A DNA stretch of 25,392 bases, from contig JAIQGB010000007.1 of NCBI GenBank assembly GCA_020072905.1, positions 1 through 25,392 of the forward strand. The letters run 5' to 3'. Of the stretch, positions 16,167 through 24,369 are shown piece after piece. Position numbers and translations under genes: made by a program. This DNA comes from Terriglobia bacterium (lineage in GTDB: Bacteria; Acidobacteriota; Terriglobia; UBA7540). Under the pieces are notes generated by a model that saw only the letters and a program-made list of their open reading frames with translations, searched no databases and was not told the DNA's origin. Positions within the stretch are counted from its first letter, which is position 1. Each line of letters opens with the position of its first letter.

Positions 16167-17969
16167 TCAGGGCCTCGGCTCTACAACGGTAAGAATCTGA
16201 TCCGCTGGGACGTTTTCAAGTTCCTGTCTCACGCCACTGGGCCAGCGAATCTCGAGTTTCTTGACCGTCGAATCGTTGCCTAAGCCGAAATGCACGCGGC
16301 GGTCGCTCGAGCTGGCGTAGCCGACGCTGGTGGTGACGTGGTTGAACTGGACGCCGCTTGCGGACTCGAGGCGAAGTTTCGCGCCGATGCCGTCCCAGTT
16401 GCTTTTCGTGCCCTGCAGCTTGACGGCGAGCCAGTGCCGGCCCGGATCGGAGACGTTCCGAAAGATTTCCGCCGGCCCGTCCAATCGGGAAACGACGGCA
16501 TCCACCCTCCCGTCGTTGTCGAGATCACCGAAGGCGGCGCCACGATGTGCGGCTGGCACCTGAAAGTCCTTCCCAGCCTCGGCAGAGACATTCACGAATC
16601 TCCCGGCGGAATTTGCGAACGCCGCATTCGGCTGCTTGAAGGGAACGTTCATCTCCTGCTCGACCTCATCGTTGACGTGCGAGTTGGCCGCAAAGAGGTC
16701 TTTCCAACCGTCGTTGTTAAAATCAAAAAGCCCGTCACTCCACCCGCTCATAAAGATGCTCAGCCGGCCGAGCAGGCTGGCATGGGTGAAATCCTCGAAC
16801 AAACCGCCGCCTTCATTATGGAAATAGCTGAACATCTCATTGGAAATCGCCGTGACAACAATGTCCGGCCGTCCGTCATTGTCCACGTCACGAAAGTCGG
16901 CGCCCATGTAAGAGAGGGCTGAGCCGTCGCCATTGTAGGCGACGCCCGACGTCAGTCCGGCTTCGCTGAAGGTTCCGTTGCGCTCGTTGTGGAAGAGGAA
17001 GTTGCGCGTTGTGTCGTTGGCGACGAAGATGTCCACGAAGCCGTCGTCATCGTAATCAGCAATCGCCACTCCCATCCCTTTGCCCAGATGACGGCCGACG
17101 CCCGATTCTTCTGAGACGTCGGTAAAAGTCCCATCGCCGTTGTTGCGATAGAGTGCGTCGGGAAGGGGATCGAACTTCGAGGGGTGACAATAGACGCGCA
17201 GCTTGGGCCGCTCGGACCCGCAGTAAGGGTCCTTGTCGAGGCCCCAGACGCAGTAGTTCACCACGAACAAGTCGAGCAGGCCATCGTTGTTGTAATCGAG
17301 CCAGGCAGCGCAGATCGACCAGGTCTTGCCGCGTTTGGGATTGATACCCGTGACTCCGGCGGGCGCGCTGACCTCGGAGAACGTCCCGTCGCGGTTGTTG
17401 TGAAAGAGCTGGTTGCGATTGACGCCCACGACGTAGAAATCTTCCCAGCCGTCGTTGTCGTAGTCACCGACGGCAACTCCCATCGAGTAACCTTCGCCCC
17501 TGACGCCGGCCTGGTCCGTCACGTCGGTGAAGGTTCCGTCGCCATTGTTTCGATAGAGCCGGTTGTAATAGTCCGGGCCGCTCTTTTCGAGCGAAGGGAT
17601 GCTTGCCCCGTTGACAAAGTAAATGTCCAGCAGGCCGTCGTTGTTGTAATCGAAAAGCGCCACACCGGCCACCATAGGCTCGATCTGATATTTGTTCGGG
17701 GTGGCGCTGTTGTGGAGCACAAAGGGTACCCGTGCGGAAGCCGCGATGTTCTGAAAGCGTATGGGCGGAGGGGAAACAGAAATGCGTCTATTGCTGGGGG
17801 GAAAGGCCCGGGCCGGTCTGAAGGCAAGCAGGCCGAGGCAGCAGAGCGCCAGGGAAGCCAGCGCGTGGGCGGGGCGGGCTTTCCCTTGCGACCTCGGCCG
17901 AGATCTTTCCGTTCGGGAGTTCTCCGGGCGGATTGGCAAGCTGCGACCAACCTCCGAGCTTTTCAGCAT
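16167..17969 (-). CDS. Secreted FG-GAP/VCBS repeat protein with ASPIC/UnbV domain (CRTAC family)
   Basis: 600 residues from ATG 17969. A TTG at 17939 follows GGAGG at good spacing and would give 590. A signal segment (about 37-55, ASLALCCLGLLAFRPARA) leads into a seven-bladed propeller built from FG-GAP repeats. Seven calcium-loop motifs are present: DYNNDGLLD at 107-115, DYDNDGWED, a second DYNNDGLLD, DYDDDGFVD, DVDNDGRPD, DFNNDGWKD and DLDNDGRVD. The C-terminal UnbV domain (about 512-597) includes GRHWLAVKLQG, IGAKLRL, SVGYASSSDRRVHFGLG and LEIRWPSG. Family members are secreted or cell-surface, calcium-binding and of poorly known function; pairing with TPR proteins is common. Here the TPR gene is convergent. 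An extra cysteine-rich insert between the third and fourth loops (CVWGLDKDPYCGSE, VYCHP) is typical of CRTAC proteins. Confidence 0.9.
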   Translation of the reverse strand: MLKSSEVGRSLPIRPENSRTERSRPRSQGKARPAHALASLALCCLGLLAFRPARAFPPSNRRISVSPPPIRFQNIAASARVPFVLHNSATPNKYQIEPMVAGVALFDYNNDGLLDIYFVNGASIPSLEKSGPDYYNRLYRNNGDGTFTDVTDQAGVRGEGYSMGVAVGDYDNDGWEDFYVVGVNRNQLFHNNRDGTFSEVSAPAGVTGINPKRGKTWSICAAWLDYNNDGLLDLFVVNYCVWGLDKDPYCGSERPKLRVYCHPSKFDPLPDALYRNNGDGTFTDVSEESGVGRHLGKGMGVAIADYDDDGFVDIFVANDTTRNFLFHNERNGTFSEAGLTSGVAYNGDGSALSYMGADFRDVDNDGRPDIVVTAISNEMFSYFHNEGGGLFEDFTHASLLGRLSIFMSGWSDGLFDFNNDGWKDLFAANSHVNDEVEQEMNVPFKQPNAAFANSAGRFVNVSAEAGKDFQVPAAHRGAAFGDLDNDGRVDAVVSRLDGPAEIFRNVSDPGRHWLAVKLQGTKSNWDGIGAKLRLESASGVQFNHVTTSVGYASSSDRRVHFGLGNDSTVKKLEIRWPSGVRQELENVPADQILTVVEPRP

Positions 17970-17994
17970 CGCGGGCTCAATTCACCAGATCCAA

Positions 17995-18023
17995 AACTTA
18001 GCGGAACTGCCCGCGATTCTCAA
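17995..18023 (-). promoter_or_regulatory. Weak promoter candidate for the FG-GAP/UnbV gene
   Basis: On the minus strand, TTGAGA (18018-18023) and TAAGTT (17995-18000) are separated by 17 bases. The -35 matches five of six consensus bases, the -10 three. The position, about 25 bases before ATG 17969, is right, but the score is modest. Confidence 0.3.
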
Positions 18024-18042
18024 CAACGCAGTGCGACTTTTG

Positions 18043-18071
18043 TTGCGTTCCCTGGAGCGCCCACCTATAAT
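18043..18071 (+). promoter_or_regulatory. Promoter of the [2Fe-2S] protein gene
   Basis: A perfect -10 TATAAT (18066-18071) lies 17 bases after TTGCGT (18043-18048). Transcription would start near 18078 and give a leader of about 27 bases containing AGGA before the GTG at 18105. It is divergent from the minus-strand promoter at 17995-18023. Confidence 0.6.
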
Positions 18072-18104
18072 CACGCGGCACTGCAAACCAGGCCAGGATC
18101 ACTT

Positions 18105-18440
18105 GTGAGCGACCCACTTTACCGCGACTATGAAAGGCTGGTGGAAATCATCATCGCGGGCAAGAAGTTCAAGGTGCCAGAAAACAACACCTGCCTTCGG
18201 GCGTTTCAGTTCATCAGCCCGGGAACGATCCCTTACGGGCGCTTCTGTTGGAATCAGGAGTGCCAAATGTGCCGCGTGGTCCTTAAACTGGGCAATCAGG
18301 CGGAGGATGCACCGCGCCCCGCCCTGGCCTGCAAGACCCTCGTCGCAGATGGTATGAATATCATAGAACTCTCCGCCGAACTGAAGTGGACACTGTCCGG
18401 CGTTCTAAAGCCCTCCGAGCGACGCCCGCCGGTGGAATGA
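18105..18440 (+). CDS. [2Fe-2S] ferredoxin-like protein
   Basis: 111 residues from GTG 18105, with AGGA at suitable spacing. Cysteines 48, 53 and 56 (GRFCWNQECQMCRV) plus Cys76 (ALACKTLVADGM) form the C-x4-C-x2-C-xn-C pattern of plant-type ferredoxin folds. That pattern is also seen in N-terminal [2Fe-2S] domains of NuoG-like and hydrogenase-type electron carriers. The N-terminal IIIAGKKFKVPENNTCLRAF matches the ubiquitin-like opening strands of that fold. It is a cytoplasmic one-electron carrier, with no attached oxidoreductase domain. It has its own promoter and lies 515 bases before an activase operon that needs low-potential electrons, so it could feed that system; this is inference. A longer in-frame extension upstream is a shadow of the opposite-strand UnbV gene. 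Confidence 0.8.
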   Translation: MSDPLYRDYERLVEIIIAGKKFKVPENNTCLRAFQFISPGTIPYGRFCWNQECQMCRVVLKLGNQAEDAPRPALACKTLVADGMNIIELSAELKWTLSGVLKPSERRPPVE

Positions 18441-18574
18441 CCGCCACGCTTGGAAAGGACCAAGTCAACTTCGTCAGTGTGGCTCGGGGCCGCCTAATCG
18501 AGCCCCTCTGGCGGATTATCGCCCCGGATGTGACGGGCGTCAAACTGTCACAATTCCCATATTCAGCAGGCTAA
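18437..18574 (+). CDS. Possible 45-residue protein, ATGA-coupled to the [2Fe-2S] gene
   Basis: The ATG at 18437 overlaps the TGA of the ferredoxin-like gene (ATGA), a geometry used for translational coupling. GGTGG lies just upstream. The product is 45 residues and contains RGRLIEPLWRIIAPDVTGVK; it has no cysteine, membrane segment or motif that I recognise. Chance is a real alternative at this length. Confidence 0.25.
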   Translation: MTATLGKDQVNFVSVARGRLIEPLWRIIAPDVTGVKLSQFPYSAG

Positions 18575-18954
18575 TCCGCACGTAAAGTCCAGGCGTACTG
18601 GGAAGAGTATACGTGTAGCTACGTTCGGGGGAGATCATTGAGGGGGGAAAAAGTCGATCTAACAACCTAATTTTTCAAAGGGTTACAGATTGATGACAGA
18701 TGTCAACCGTTGAAGCCCCGAAAATGCCCGTTCGCTGGTTTCTGGTTTGTCTTAATCGGGCAATGGGCCAAAATCCCCCGTTGTTTCTGGAAAACTGCCC
18801 TTCGGTGTCAGGGCGCCTTAGGGCCTGACGGACAATAGAGCGGCGAATCTGCGCAGAAGAGGATTCAGGGGTCATAGTGGCCGCCGCTGGCGCGTTGCGG
18901 AATCGCGAGCGGCAGCGGGGTGACATCCATTCGAATCTCCAGATGAGGTGATCA
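18441..18954 (+). other. Long structured leader before the activase operon
   Basis: Over 500 bases with no secure gene apart from the doubtful small frame at 18437-18574. Two inverted repeats are visible: GTCAGG/CCTGAC at 18807-18829, and CCGCTG (18884-18889) with CAGCGG (18913-18918), the latter enclosing CGCG/CGCG. GGGTTACAG near 18678 echoes the heptamer word at 2488. The ribosome binding site GAGGTGAT just before ATG 18955 is almost fully complementary to the 16S 3' end. I see no known riboswitch core and no tRNA. Confidence 0.4.
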
Positions 18955-20736
18955 ATGAGCACTGTGCCTTTCAATGAAATCCCAGGGGCCACCACGGGCT
19001 TGGTCCAGATAAGCTCCAGAGAGGAGACCATCCGCCACCGCCTGGAAGAGGAGCGGCGGCGGCTCGAGAAAGAGGCAGGGCTTGAGCAGCGGCAGGTGAA
19101 CCATTTCCACAAGCCGATCGAAAACCCCTTCGTCAAATCGCAACGCGACAGCACGACGATCCTGTTCGGCGGCCTTACCTGGAAGCACGAGAAGCTCGTG
19201 CACGGCGCCCTCGAAAGCCTCGGTTACAAGTCCGAGTCGCTCCCCGTTCCCGACAAGCGGGCCTTCCAGCTCGGCAAGGAATATGGCAACAACGGCCAGT
19301 GCAATCCCACCTACTTTACGGTCGGAAATCTCGTGCAATTCGTGCAGCGCCTGGAAGAGAGGGGCCTGAGCAAGCAGGAAATCATTGACCGCTACGTGTT
19401 TTTCACTGCGGGCGCCTGCGGGCCCTGCCGCTTCGGAATGTACGAAGCCGAGTATCGCCTGGCCCTGCGCAACGCGGGTTTCGACGGTTTCCGCGTCCTC
19501 CTTTTCCAGCAGGAAGGCGGTCTCAACCAGGCCCAGCTCGAGGCCGGCTTGGAATTGAACCTGGACTTCTTCCTGGCGATTCTCAACGCCCTGAACACAG
19601 GCGACATCATCAACGACATCGCTTACCAGATCCGGCCTTTCGAGATCAATCCCGGCGATACCGATCGCGTGCTCGAAGAATGCATGGATCTTCTCCAGGA
19701 AGCCCTGCGCGAACGCCGGCCCTGGACGGTAAACGGCAAGCTCGGCGCCTATCTCAAGAGAGGTGGGCTGCACGCCACGGCGGAGTATCTGGGCAAATTC
19801 CTCAACCAACTTTACAGCGATGAGCTGACTAAGGCGCTGCGGGAGGTTCGCGACCGTCTCAACTCCATCGCCGTCGACCGCACGCGCGTCAAACCCATGG
19901 TGAAAATCACGGGTGAGTTCTGGGCGCAGACGACCGAGGGTGACGGCAATTTCAACATGTTCCGGTTCCTCGAAAAAGAAGGCGCGCAGGTTATCGTCGA
20001 GCCCATCGGCACCTGGATCTGCTACCTGATGCATCAGGCCAAGCAGGAGACGCGCGACAAACGTGGCCTGGACCTCGTGGCGAGCGGCGTATCGAAGTGG
20101 AACATCCCGAAAGTCTTCAAGAGCCACCTGAGCACCCAGCAGAAGCTGGCGCTGCTCACCGTGGCGGAAACGGTCTTCAAGCGCGAATACAACCGCTTGA
20201 TCGAGGCGCTCGGCGACCTGGCGCACCACCTCTGTGACCAGTACGAGCTGCAGCGGCTTGGCCATCCCTACTACAACTCGCGCGCTTCGGGCGGCGAGGG
20301 TCACCTGGAGGTGGCGAAGAACATCTATTACTCCCATAAGGACCTCTGCCACATGGTGCTGAGCCTCAAGCCGTTCGGATGCATGCCCTCGACCCAGTCG
20401 GACGGCGCGCAGTCGGCCGTGGTGGCGCATTACAAGGACATGATCTTCCTCCCCGTCGAAACTTCGGGCGAGGGCGACGTCAACGCCCACAGCCGTGTGC
20501 AGATGGCCCTGGGCGAAGCGAAGGTGCGGGCCAAGAACGAAATCAAATCCATTCAGGACGAAACCGGCGTGACGCTCGAAGACGTTCGCGAGTTTGCCGC
20601 CGAACACCCTGAGATGCAGCGGCCCTTGTATCAATACGGCCACCGCAAGGGCGTGATCGGCGTGGCGGCGAATTTCGTCCTGCACGCCGCCGAGCGCATG
20701 AAGGCGGAGCGCCGAGCCATGGTGATGGTCAATTAA
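18955..20736 (+). CDS. HgdB-like / COG3581-type Fe-S protein, partner of the activase fusion
   Basis: 593 residues, cytoplasmic. It resembles the C-terminal module (COG3581) of the large CoA-dehydratase-activase-related fusion proteins and, more distantly, 2-hydroxyacyl-CoA dehydratase D subunits; this is from memory of the families. Candidate cluster ligands are Cys116 (NNGQCNPTYFTVGN), Cys155 and Cys158 (TAGACGPCRFGMYE) and Cys476 (LKPFGCMPSTQSDGAQ). The conserved patches ILFGGLTWKHEKL, EGDGNFNMFRFLEKEGA and GGEGHLEVAKN are also seen. The first 60 residues include a charged helix (EETIRHRLEEERRRLEKEAG). GAGGTGAT stands directly before the ATG. The activase fusion follows after 22 bases, so the pair is an operon. 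In many anaerobes I recall the same modules joined in one chain; here they are split. Substrate unknown. Confidence 0.75.
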   Translation: MSTVPFNEIPGATTGLVQISSREETIRHRLEEERRRLEKEAGLEQRQVNHFHKPIENPFVKSQRDSTTILFGGLTWKHEKLVHGALESLGYKSESLPVPDKRAFQLGKEYGNNGQCNPTYFTVGNLVQFVQRLEERGLSKQEIIDRYVFFTAGACGPCRFGMYEAEYRLALRNAGFDGFRVLLFQQEGGLNQAQLEAGLELNLDFFLAILNALNTGDIINDIAYQIRPFEINPGDTDRVLEECMDLLQEALRERRPWTVNGKLGAYLKRGGLHATAEYLGKFLNQLYSDELTKALREVRDRLNSIAVDRTRVKPMVKITGEFWAQTTEGDGNFNMFRFLEKEGAQVIVEPIGTWICYLMHQAKQETRDKRGLDLVASGVSKWNIPKVFKSHLSTQQKLALLTVAETVFKREYNRLIEALGDLAHHLCDQYELQRLGHPYYNSRASGGEGHLEVAKNIYYSHKDLCHMVLSLKPFGCMPSTQSDGAQSAVVAHYKDMIFLPVETSGEGDVNAHSRVQMALGEAKVRAKNEIKSIQDETGVTLEDVREFAAEHPEMQRPLYQYGHRKGVIGVAANFVLHAAERMKAERRAMVMVN

Positions 20737-20758
20737 GTTCCTCAGCCGGGAGAGACGA

Positions 20759-23700
20759 ATGGCGAGTGCGAAGGACCTGATTGTCGGTTTGGATATCGGT
20801 TCCACGACGGTGAAGTCTGTCGTCGTGGAAGTCGAAACGCAAAAGATCATCTGGAGCGACTACCAGCGCCACGACACCAAGCAGCCCGAGAAGTGTCTGG
20901 AGTTCCTGCAGCGGATGGAAGCCGACACCGGCATCCGCGCCGGCGAAACGCGCATGTTTCTTACCGGCAGCGGCGGCGGGGGCATCGCTACCCTGATCGG
21001 CGCCAAGTTCGTCCAGGAAGTCAACGCCGTCTCCCTTGCCGTCGAGCATCTTTATCCCGAGTGCGGCTCGGTGGTCGAGCTGGGCGGGCAGGACGCGAAG
21101 ATCATCATCTTCAAGGAAGATCCGGAAACCGGCCGCAAGAAAAAGCTGCCCTCCATGAACGACAAGTGCGCCGGCGGCACGGGCGCGGTCATCGACAAGA
21201 TCAACGCCAAGCTGCGCATCCCGGCCGAAGAACTCTGCAACATGGGCTACCTGGGAATGAAGCTCCATCCCGTGGCAGGGAAGTGCGGGGTCTTCGCCGA
21301 AACCGACATCAACGGCCTGCAGAAGAGCGGCGTTCCTCCCAACGAACTGATGGCTTCGCTCTTCGAGGCGATCATCCAGCAGAATCTTGCCGTGCTCACG
21401 CGTGGCAACACTCTGCGCCCCGTGGTGTTGCTCCTCGGAGGCCCGAACACTTACATCAAGGGGATGCGCGACTGCTGGAAGTCCAACATCCCAAAGGTCT
21501 GGGAAGAACGCAACTTCCCGCTGCCGGAAGGGAAAGACCCTGAGGATCTCGTGCAGGTGCCGGAGAACGCCCAGTACTTCGCTGCCATCGGCTGTGTCCG
21601 CTTTGGCATGGACGAAGACGCGAATGTGGGCATTTACCAAGGCTCGGAAAAGCTCGAGTGGTACATGACCGTCGGCCGGCAGGAAGAAAAGAAGAAAAAG
21701 GGCTCAGCAGGCCTTTACAAGACCGACGACGAGCTCGACGCCTTCAAAGGGCGTTACAAGCCGAAAGAGTTCGTCCCCCACACTTTCCAGCCCGGAGAGC
21801 AAGTCCGCGCCTTCATGGGTATCGACGGAGGATCGACTTCCACCAAGGCCGTCCTGTTGAATGAGCAGGGTGAAGTCACAGTGAAGTGCTATCAGCTCTC
21901 CAAGGGCAACCCGCTCGAAGACACCAAGGAAATGTTCGCCAACCTGCGCCAGCAGGTCGAGTCGCAGGGCGCCACGCTCGAACTGCTCGGCGTGGGTTCG
22001 ACAGGTTATGCCAAGGACATTCTGAAGGACGTGCTGAACGCCGACGTGGCTATCGTCGAGACCGTGGCGCACACCGAGGCCGCGCTGCACTTCTATCCCC
22101 AGGCGGACGTCATCTGCGACGTGGGCGGGCAGGACATCAAGCTCATCATCCTGCAGGACGGCCGCGTCAAGGACTTCAAACTCAACACGCAGTGCTCGGC
22201 GGGCAATGGCTATTTCCTGCAATCCACCTGCGTGGGGTTCGGCTTCGACGTCAAGGAGTACGCGGACATCGCCTTCGGCGCCAAGGCTATGCCGATGTTC
22301 GGGTACGGCTGCGCGGTCTTCATGCAGTCGGACATCGTGGACTTTCAGCGGCAGGGCTGGAAGCCGGAAGAAATCATGGCGGGCCTGGCCAACGTTTTGC
22401 CTAAGAACATCTGGCTCTACGTTTCGCAGATTCCCAACCTAGCTTCCCTCGGCAACACCTTCGTATTGCAGGGAGGCACACAGCACAACCTGGCGGCGGT
22501 CAAGTCCCAGGTGGATTTTATCGAGTCGCGCTTCAAGGACAAGGGCGCCAAGCCGAACGTCATTGTGCACGAGCACTGCGGCGAATCGGGCGCCATCGGC
22601 GCGGCTCTGGAGGCGCGGCGCTTGTACAACCGCGGCCAGAAGACGCAGTTCATTGGCCTGGACGCGGTCGACCAAATCACCTACGTCACCCATCGCAGCG
22701 AGAACACCCGCTGCTACTTCTGCAAGAACAAGTGCATGCGGACGTTCATCGACGTCAGCATCGCGGATGCGGACGAGAGCTGGAAGAAGTCCAAGATTCC
22801 CATTCCCGTGGGCATCAAGCGGCTCATCGTCGGCAATTCGTGCGAAAAGGGTTTGGTCGAAGACGTCAACGACATGCGCGAGATCAAGAAGGGTCTCGAC
22901 GCCATGAAGAAGGAGAATCCCAACCTCACCGAAGTGGCGGCCAAGGCGGCCTTCAAGTCCTACGCGCCGCCGGTCGTCGCCGACCCGCTGCCGAAATACG
23001 CTTTCACCGCCAAGCAGAAGAAACGCGTCGAGCTGATGAAGAAGCGCAAAGACGTGCGCATCGGCATCGCGCGGATTCTCAATCAGTACTCTGTGAACCC
23101 GATTTTCAGCGCCTACTTCGAGGCGCTGGGTATTCCGGCTGAGAACGTCATCTACTCCGATTACACCAGCGAACAACTCTACAAGGAGGGAGCGAAGCGC
23201 GGCGCCATCGATCCCTGCTTCCCCTCCAAGGTGGGCATCCCGCACGTCCACAACCTGCTTTATGTCCACCACAAGAAGAAGCCGCTGGACATCATCTTCT
23301 GCCCGATGATTGACGACCTGCCGAGCGATTTGCCCTACGCGCAGTCTCACCGCGCCTGCCCCACGGTGACCACCACTCCCGAGTCCGTCAAGGCGGCATT
23401 CATCAAAGAAGGGGACATCTTCAAGGAAAACAATCTCGTTTTTCTGAACACGTTCGTGAATCCCGCCAATGAGACTCTGCTCGCGAAACAGCTCTACGAC
23501 GAGTTCAAGGATATTCTCGGGCTGTCGTGGGATGAGAACTTCCGCGCCGTTAAGGAAGGGCTGAAGGCCCAGGAGCAGTTCCAGAATGGCATCCTGCGCG
23601 CGCAGGGAAGGGAAATCTTGAAGAAGCTGGAGGCCGAAGGCCGCATCGGCATTGTGGTGCTGGGCCGGCCGTACCACAACGACCCGGGGATCAACCACGA

Positions 23701-24280
23701 GATCCTGGAAGAATTCCAGAAGATCGGGTACCCCGTCCTGACGCAGGCGTCGCTGCCCATCGATGACGAGATTGTCTGGCGGCTCTTTGGCGACGACGTC
23801 AAGTCGGGCGCCATCCGGCATCCCATGGATATTTCCGACGCCTGGAAAAACAGCTACAGCGAAAACACCTCGCAGAAAATCTGGGCCGCCAAGTACACAG
23901 CGCGGCACCCGAACTTGGTGGCGCTCGAACTTTCCAGCTTCAAATGCGGCCACGACGCGCCCATCTATACTGCGGTCGAAGAAACCGTGACGAAATCCGG
24001 GACGCCCTACTTCTCCTTCAAGGATATCGACGAAAACAAGCCCGCGGGTTCCATCAAAATCCGCGTCGAGACCATCGGCTACTTCCTGAAGCGCTACCGT
24101 GAGGACATGGTTTACCGCAAGCAGAAGCAGGCCGAAATCGATTCCAAGCTCAAGGAACTCGAGGCGCAGCTCCGCGCCGAGTTCGACGCCGTGCCCAGTA
24201 GACTCCTACCGGGCCCCCCGCCACCCGCCTACGAAGTTGAGACTCCGGTGGGGATCAATGCGATCCGTCGCGAGGAGTAG
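20759..24280 (+). CDS. Tandem BadF/HgdC-type ATPase activase fused to DUF2229 (COG3580-type) domain
   Basis: 1173 residues, cytoplasmic. Domain 1 (5-290) and domain 2 (350-625) are ASKHA-fold ATPases of the BadF/BadG/BcrA/BcrD class. Their phosphate loops are GLDIGSTTVKS and GIDGGSTSTKA; VELGGQDAK and CDVGGQDIK are the second nucleotide motifs. Each carries two cluster cysteines: Cys137 (NDKCAGGTG) and Cys176 (AGKCGVFAETDI), Cys479 (NTQCSAGNG) and Cys518 (GYGCAVFMQSDI). Both pairs are 39 residues apart, as in HgdC (Cys127/Cys166). A linker has Cys652, Cys655 and Cys659 (RCYFCKNKC). The DUF2229 part (765-1110) has RIGIARILNQYSVNPIF, DPCFPSKVG, FCPMIDDLP, ACPTVT and FKCGHDAP. In known systems the activase uses ATP to drive an electron to a dehydratase or benzoyl-CoA reductase. 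The start follows GGGAGAG. The target enzyme may be the upstream partner protein. Confidence 0.88.
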   Translation: MASAKDLIVGLDIGSTTVKSVVVEVETQKIIWSDYQRHDTKQPEKCLEFLQRMEADTGIRAGETRMFLTGSGGGGIATLIGAKFVQEVNAVSLAVEHLYPECGSVVELGGQDAKIIIFKEDPETGRKKKLPSMNDKCAGGTGAVIDKINAKLRIPAEELCNMGYLGMKLHPVAGKCGVFAETDINGLQKSGVPPNELMASLFEAIIQQNLAVLTRGNTLRPVVLLLGGPNTYIKGMRDCWKSNIPKVWEERNFPLPEGKDPEDLVQVPENAQYFAAIGCVRFGMDEDANVGIYQGSEKLEWYMTVGRQEEKKKKGSAGLYKTDDELDAFKGRYKPKEFVPHTFQPGEQVRAFMGIDGGSTSTKAVLLNEQGEVTVKCYQLSKGNPLEDTKEMFANLRQQVESQGATLELLGVGSTGYAKDILKDVLNADVAIVETVAHTEAALHFYPQADVICDVGGQDIKLIILQDGRVKDFKLNTQCSAGNGYFLQSTCVGFGFDVKEYADIAFGAKAMPMFGYGCAVFMQSDIVDFQRQGWKPEEIMAGLANVLPKNIWLYVSQIPNLASLGNTFVLQGGTQHNLAAVKSQVDFIESRFKDKGAKPNVIVHEHCGESGAIGAALEARRLYNRGQKTQFIGLDAVDQITYVTHRSENTRCYFCKNKCMRTFIDVSIADADESWKKSKIPIPVGIKRLIVGNSCEKGLVEDVNDMREIKKGLDAMKKENPNLTEVAAKAAFKSYAPPVVADPLPKYAFTAKQKKRVELMKKRKDVRIGIARILNQYSVNPIFSAYFEALGIPAENVIYSDYTSEQLYKEGAKRGAIDPCFPSKVGIPHVHNLLYVHHKKKPLDIIFCPMIDDLPSDLPYAQSHRACPTVTTTPESVKAAFIKEGDIFKENNLVFLNTFVNPANETLLAKQLYDEFKDILGLSWDENFRAVKEGLKAQEQFQNGILRAQGREILKKLEAEGRIGIVVLGRPYHNDPGINHEILEEFQKIGYPVLTQASLPIDDEIVWRLFGDDVKSGAIRHPMDISDAWKNSYSENTSQKIWAAKYTARHPNLVALELSSFKCGHDAPIYTAVEETVTKSGTPYFSFKDIDENKPAGSIKIRVETIGYFLKRYREDMVYRKQKQAEIDSKLKELEAQLRAEFDAVPSRLLPGPPPPAYEVETPVGINAIRREE

Positions 24281-24285
24281 CCCGC

Positions 24286-24300
24286 CGATTCCGGGAATCG
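24286..24300. repeat. Short palindrome after the activase gene
   Basis: CGATTCC and GGAATCG flank a single central G. The loop is too small for an RNA hairpin at full pairing and no T-run follows, so it is more like a protein-binding dyad or chance than a terminator. Confidence 0.25.
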
Positions 24301-24369
24301 CATTGACCTCGGCTCCCAGGTTTGGTATCAACAGGTCGGGGGATCCGGCAGGCCGCGAATCCTAACGGT

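Noticed and set aside
17184..18104. Upstream in-frame extension of the [2Fe-2S] gene
   Set aside because: It runs antisense to the calcium-loop repeats of the UnbV protein; the promoter and ribosome binding site put the start at 18105.
18900..18950. tRNA-like TTCGAATC near 18930
   Set aside because: No acceptor stem, D arm or anticodon arm can be drawn around it.
18952..20850. 632-residue open frame on the minus strand opposite the COG3581-type gene
   Set aside because: It mirrors the codon positions of the plus-strand gene, has no recognisable domain, and the opposite frame has strong family features and a good ribosome binding site. Long antisense frames are expected in GC-rich coding DNA.
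22439..23953. 504-residue minus-strand frame opposite the activase fusion
   Set aside because: Shadow of a well-supported gene; the composition is typical of a reverse-complement frame.
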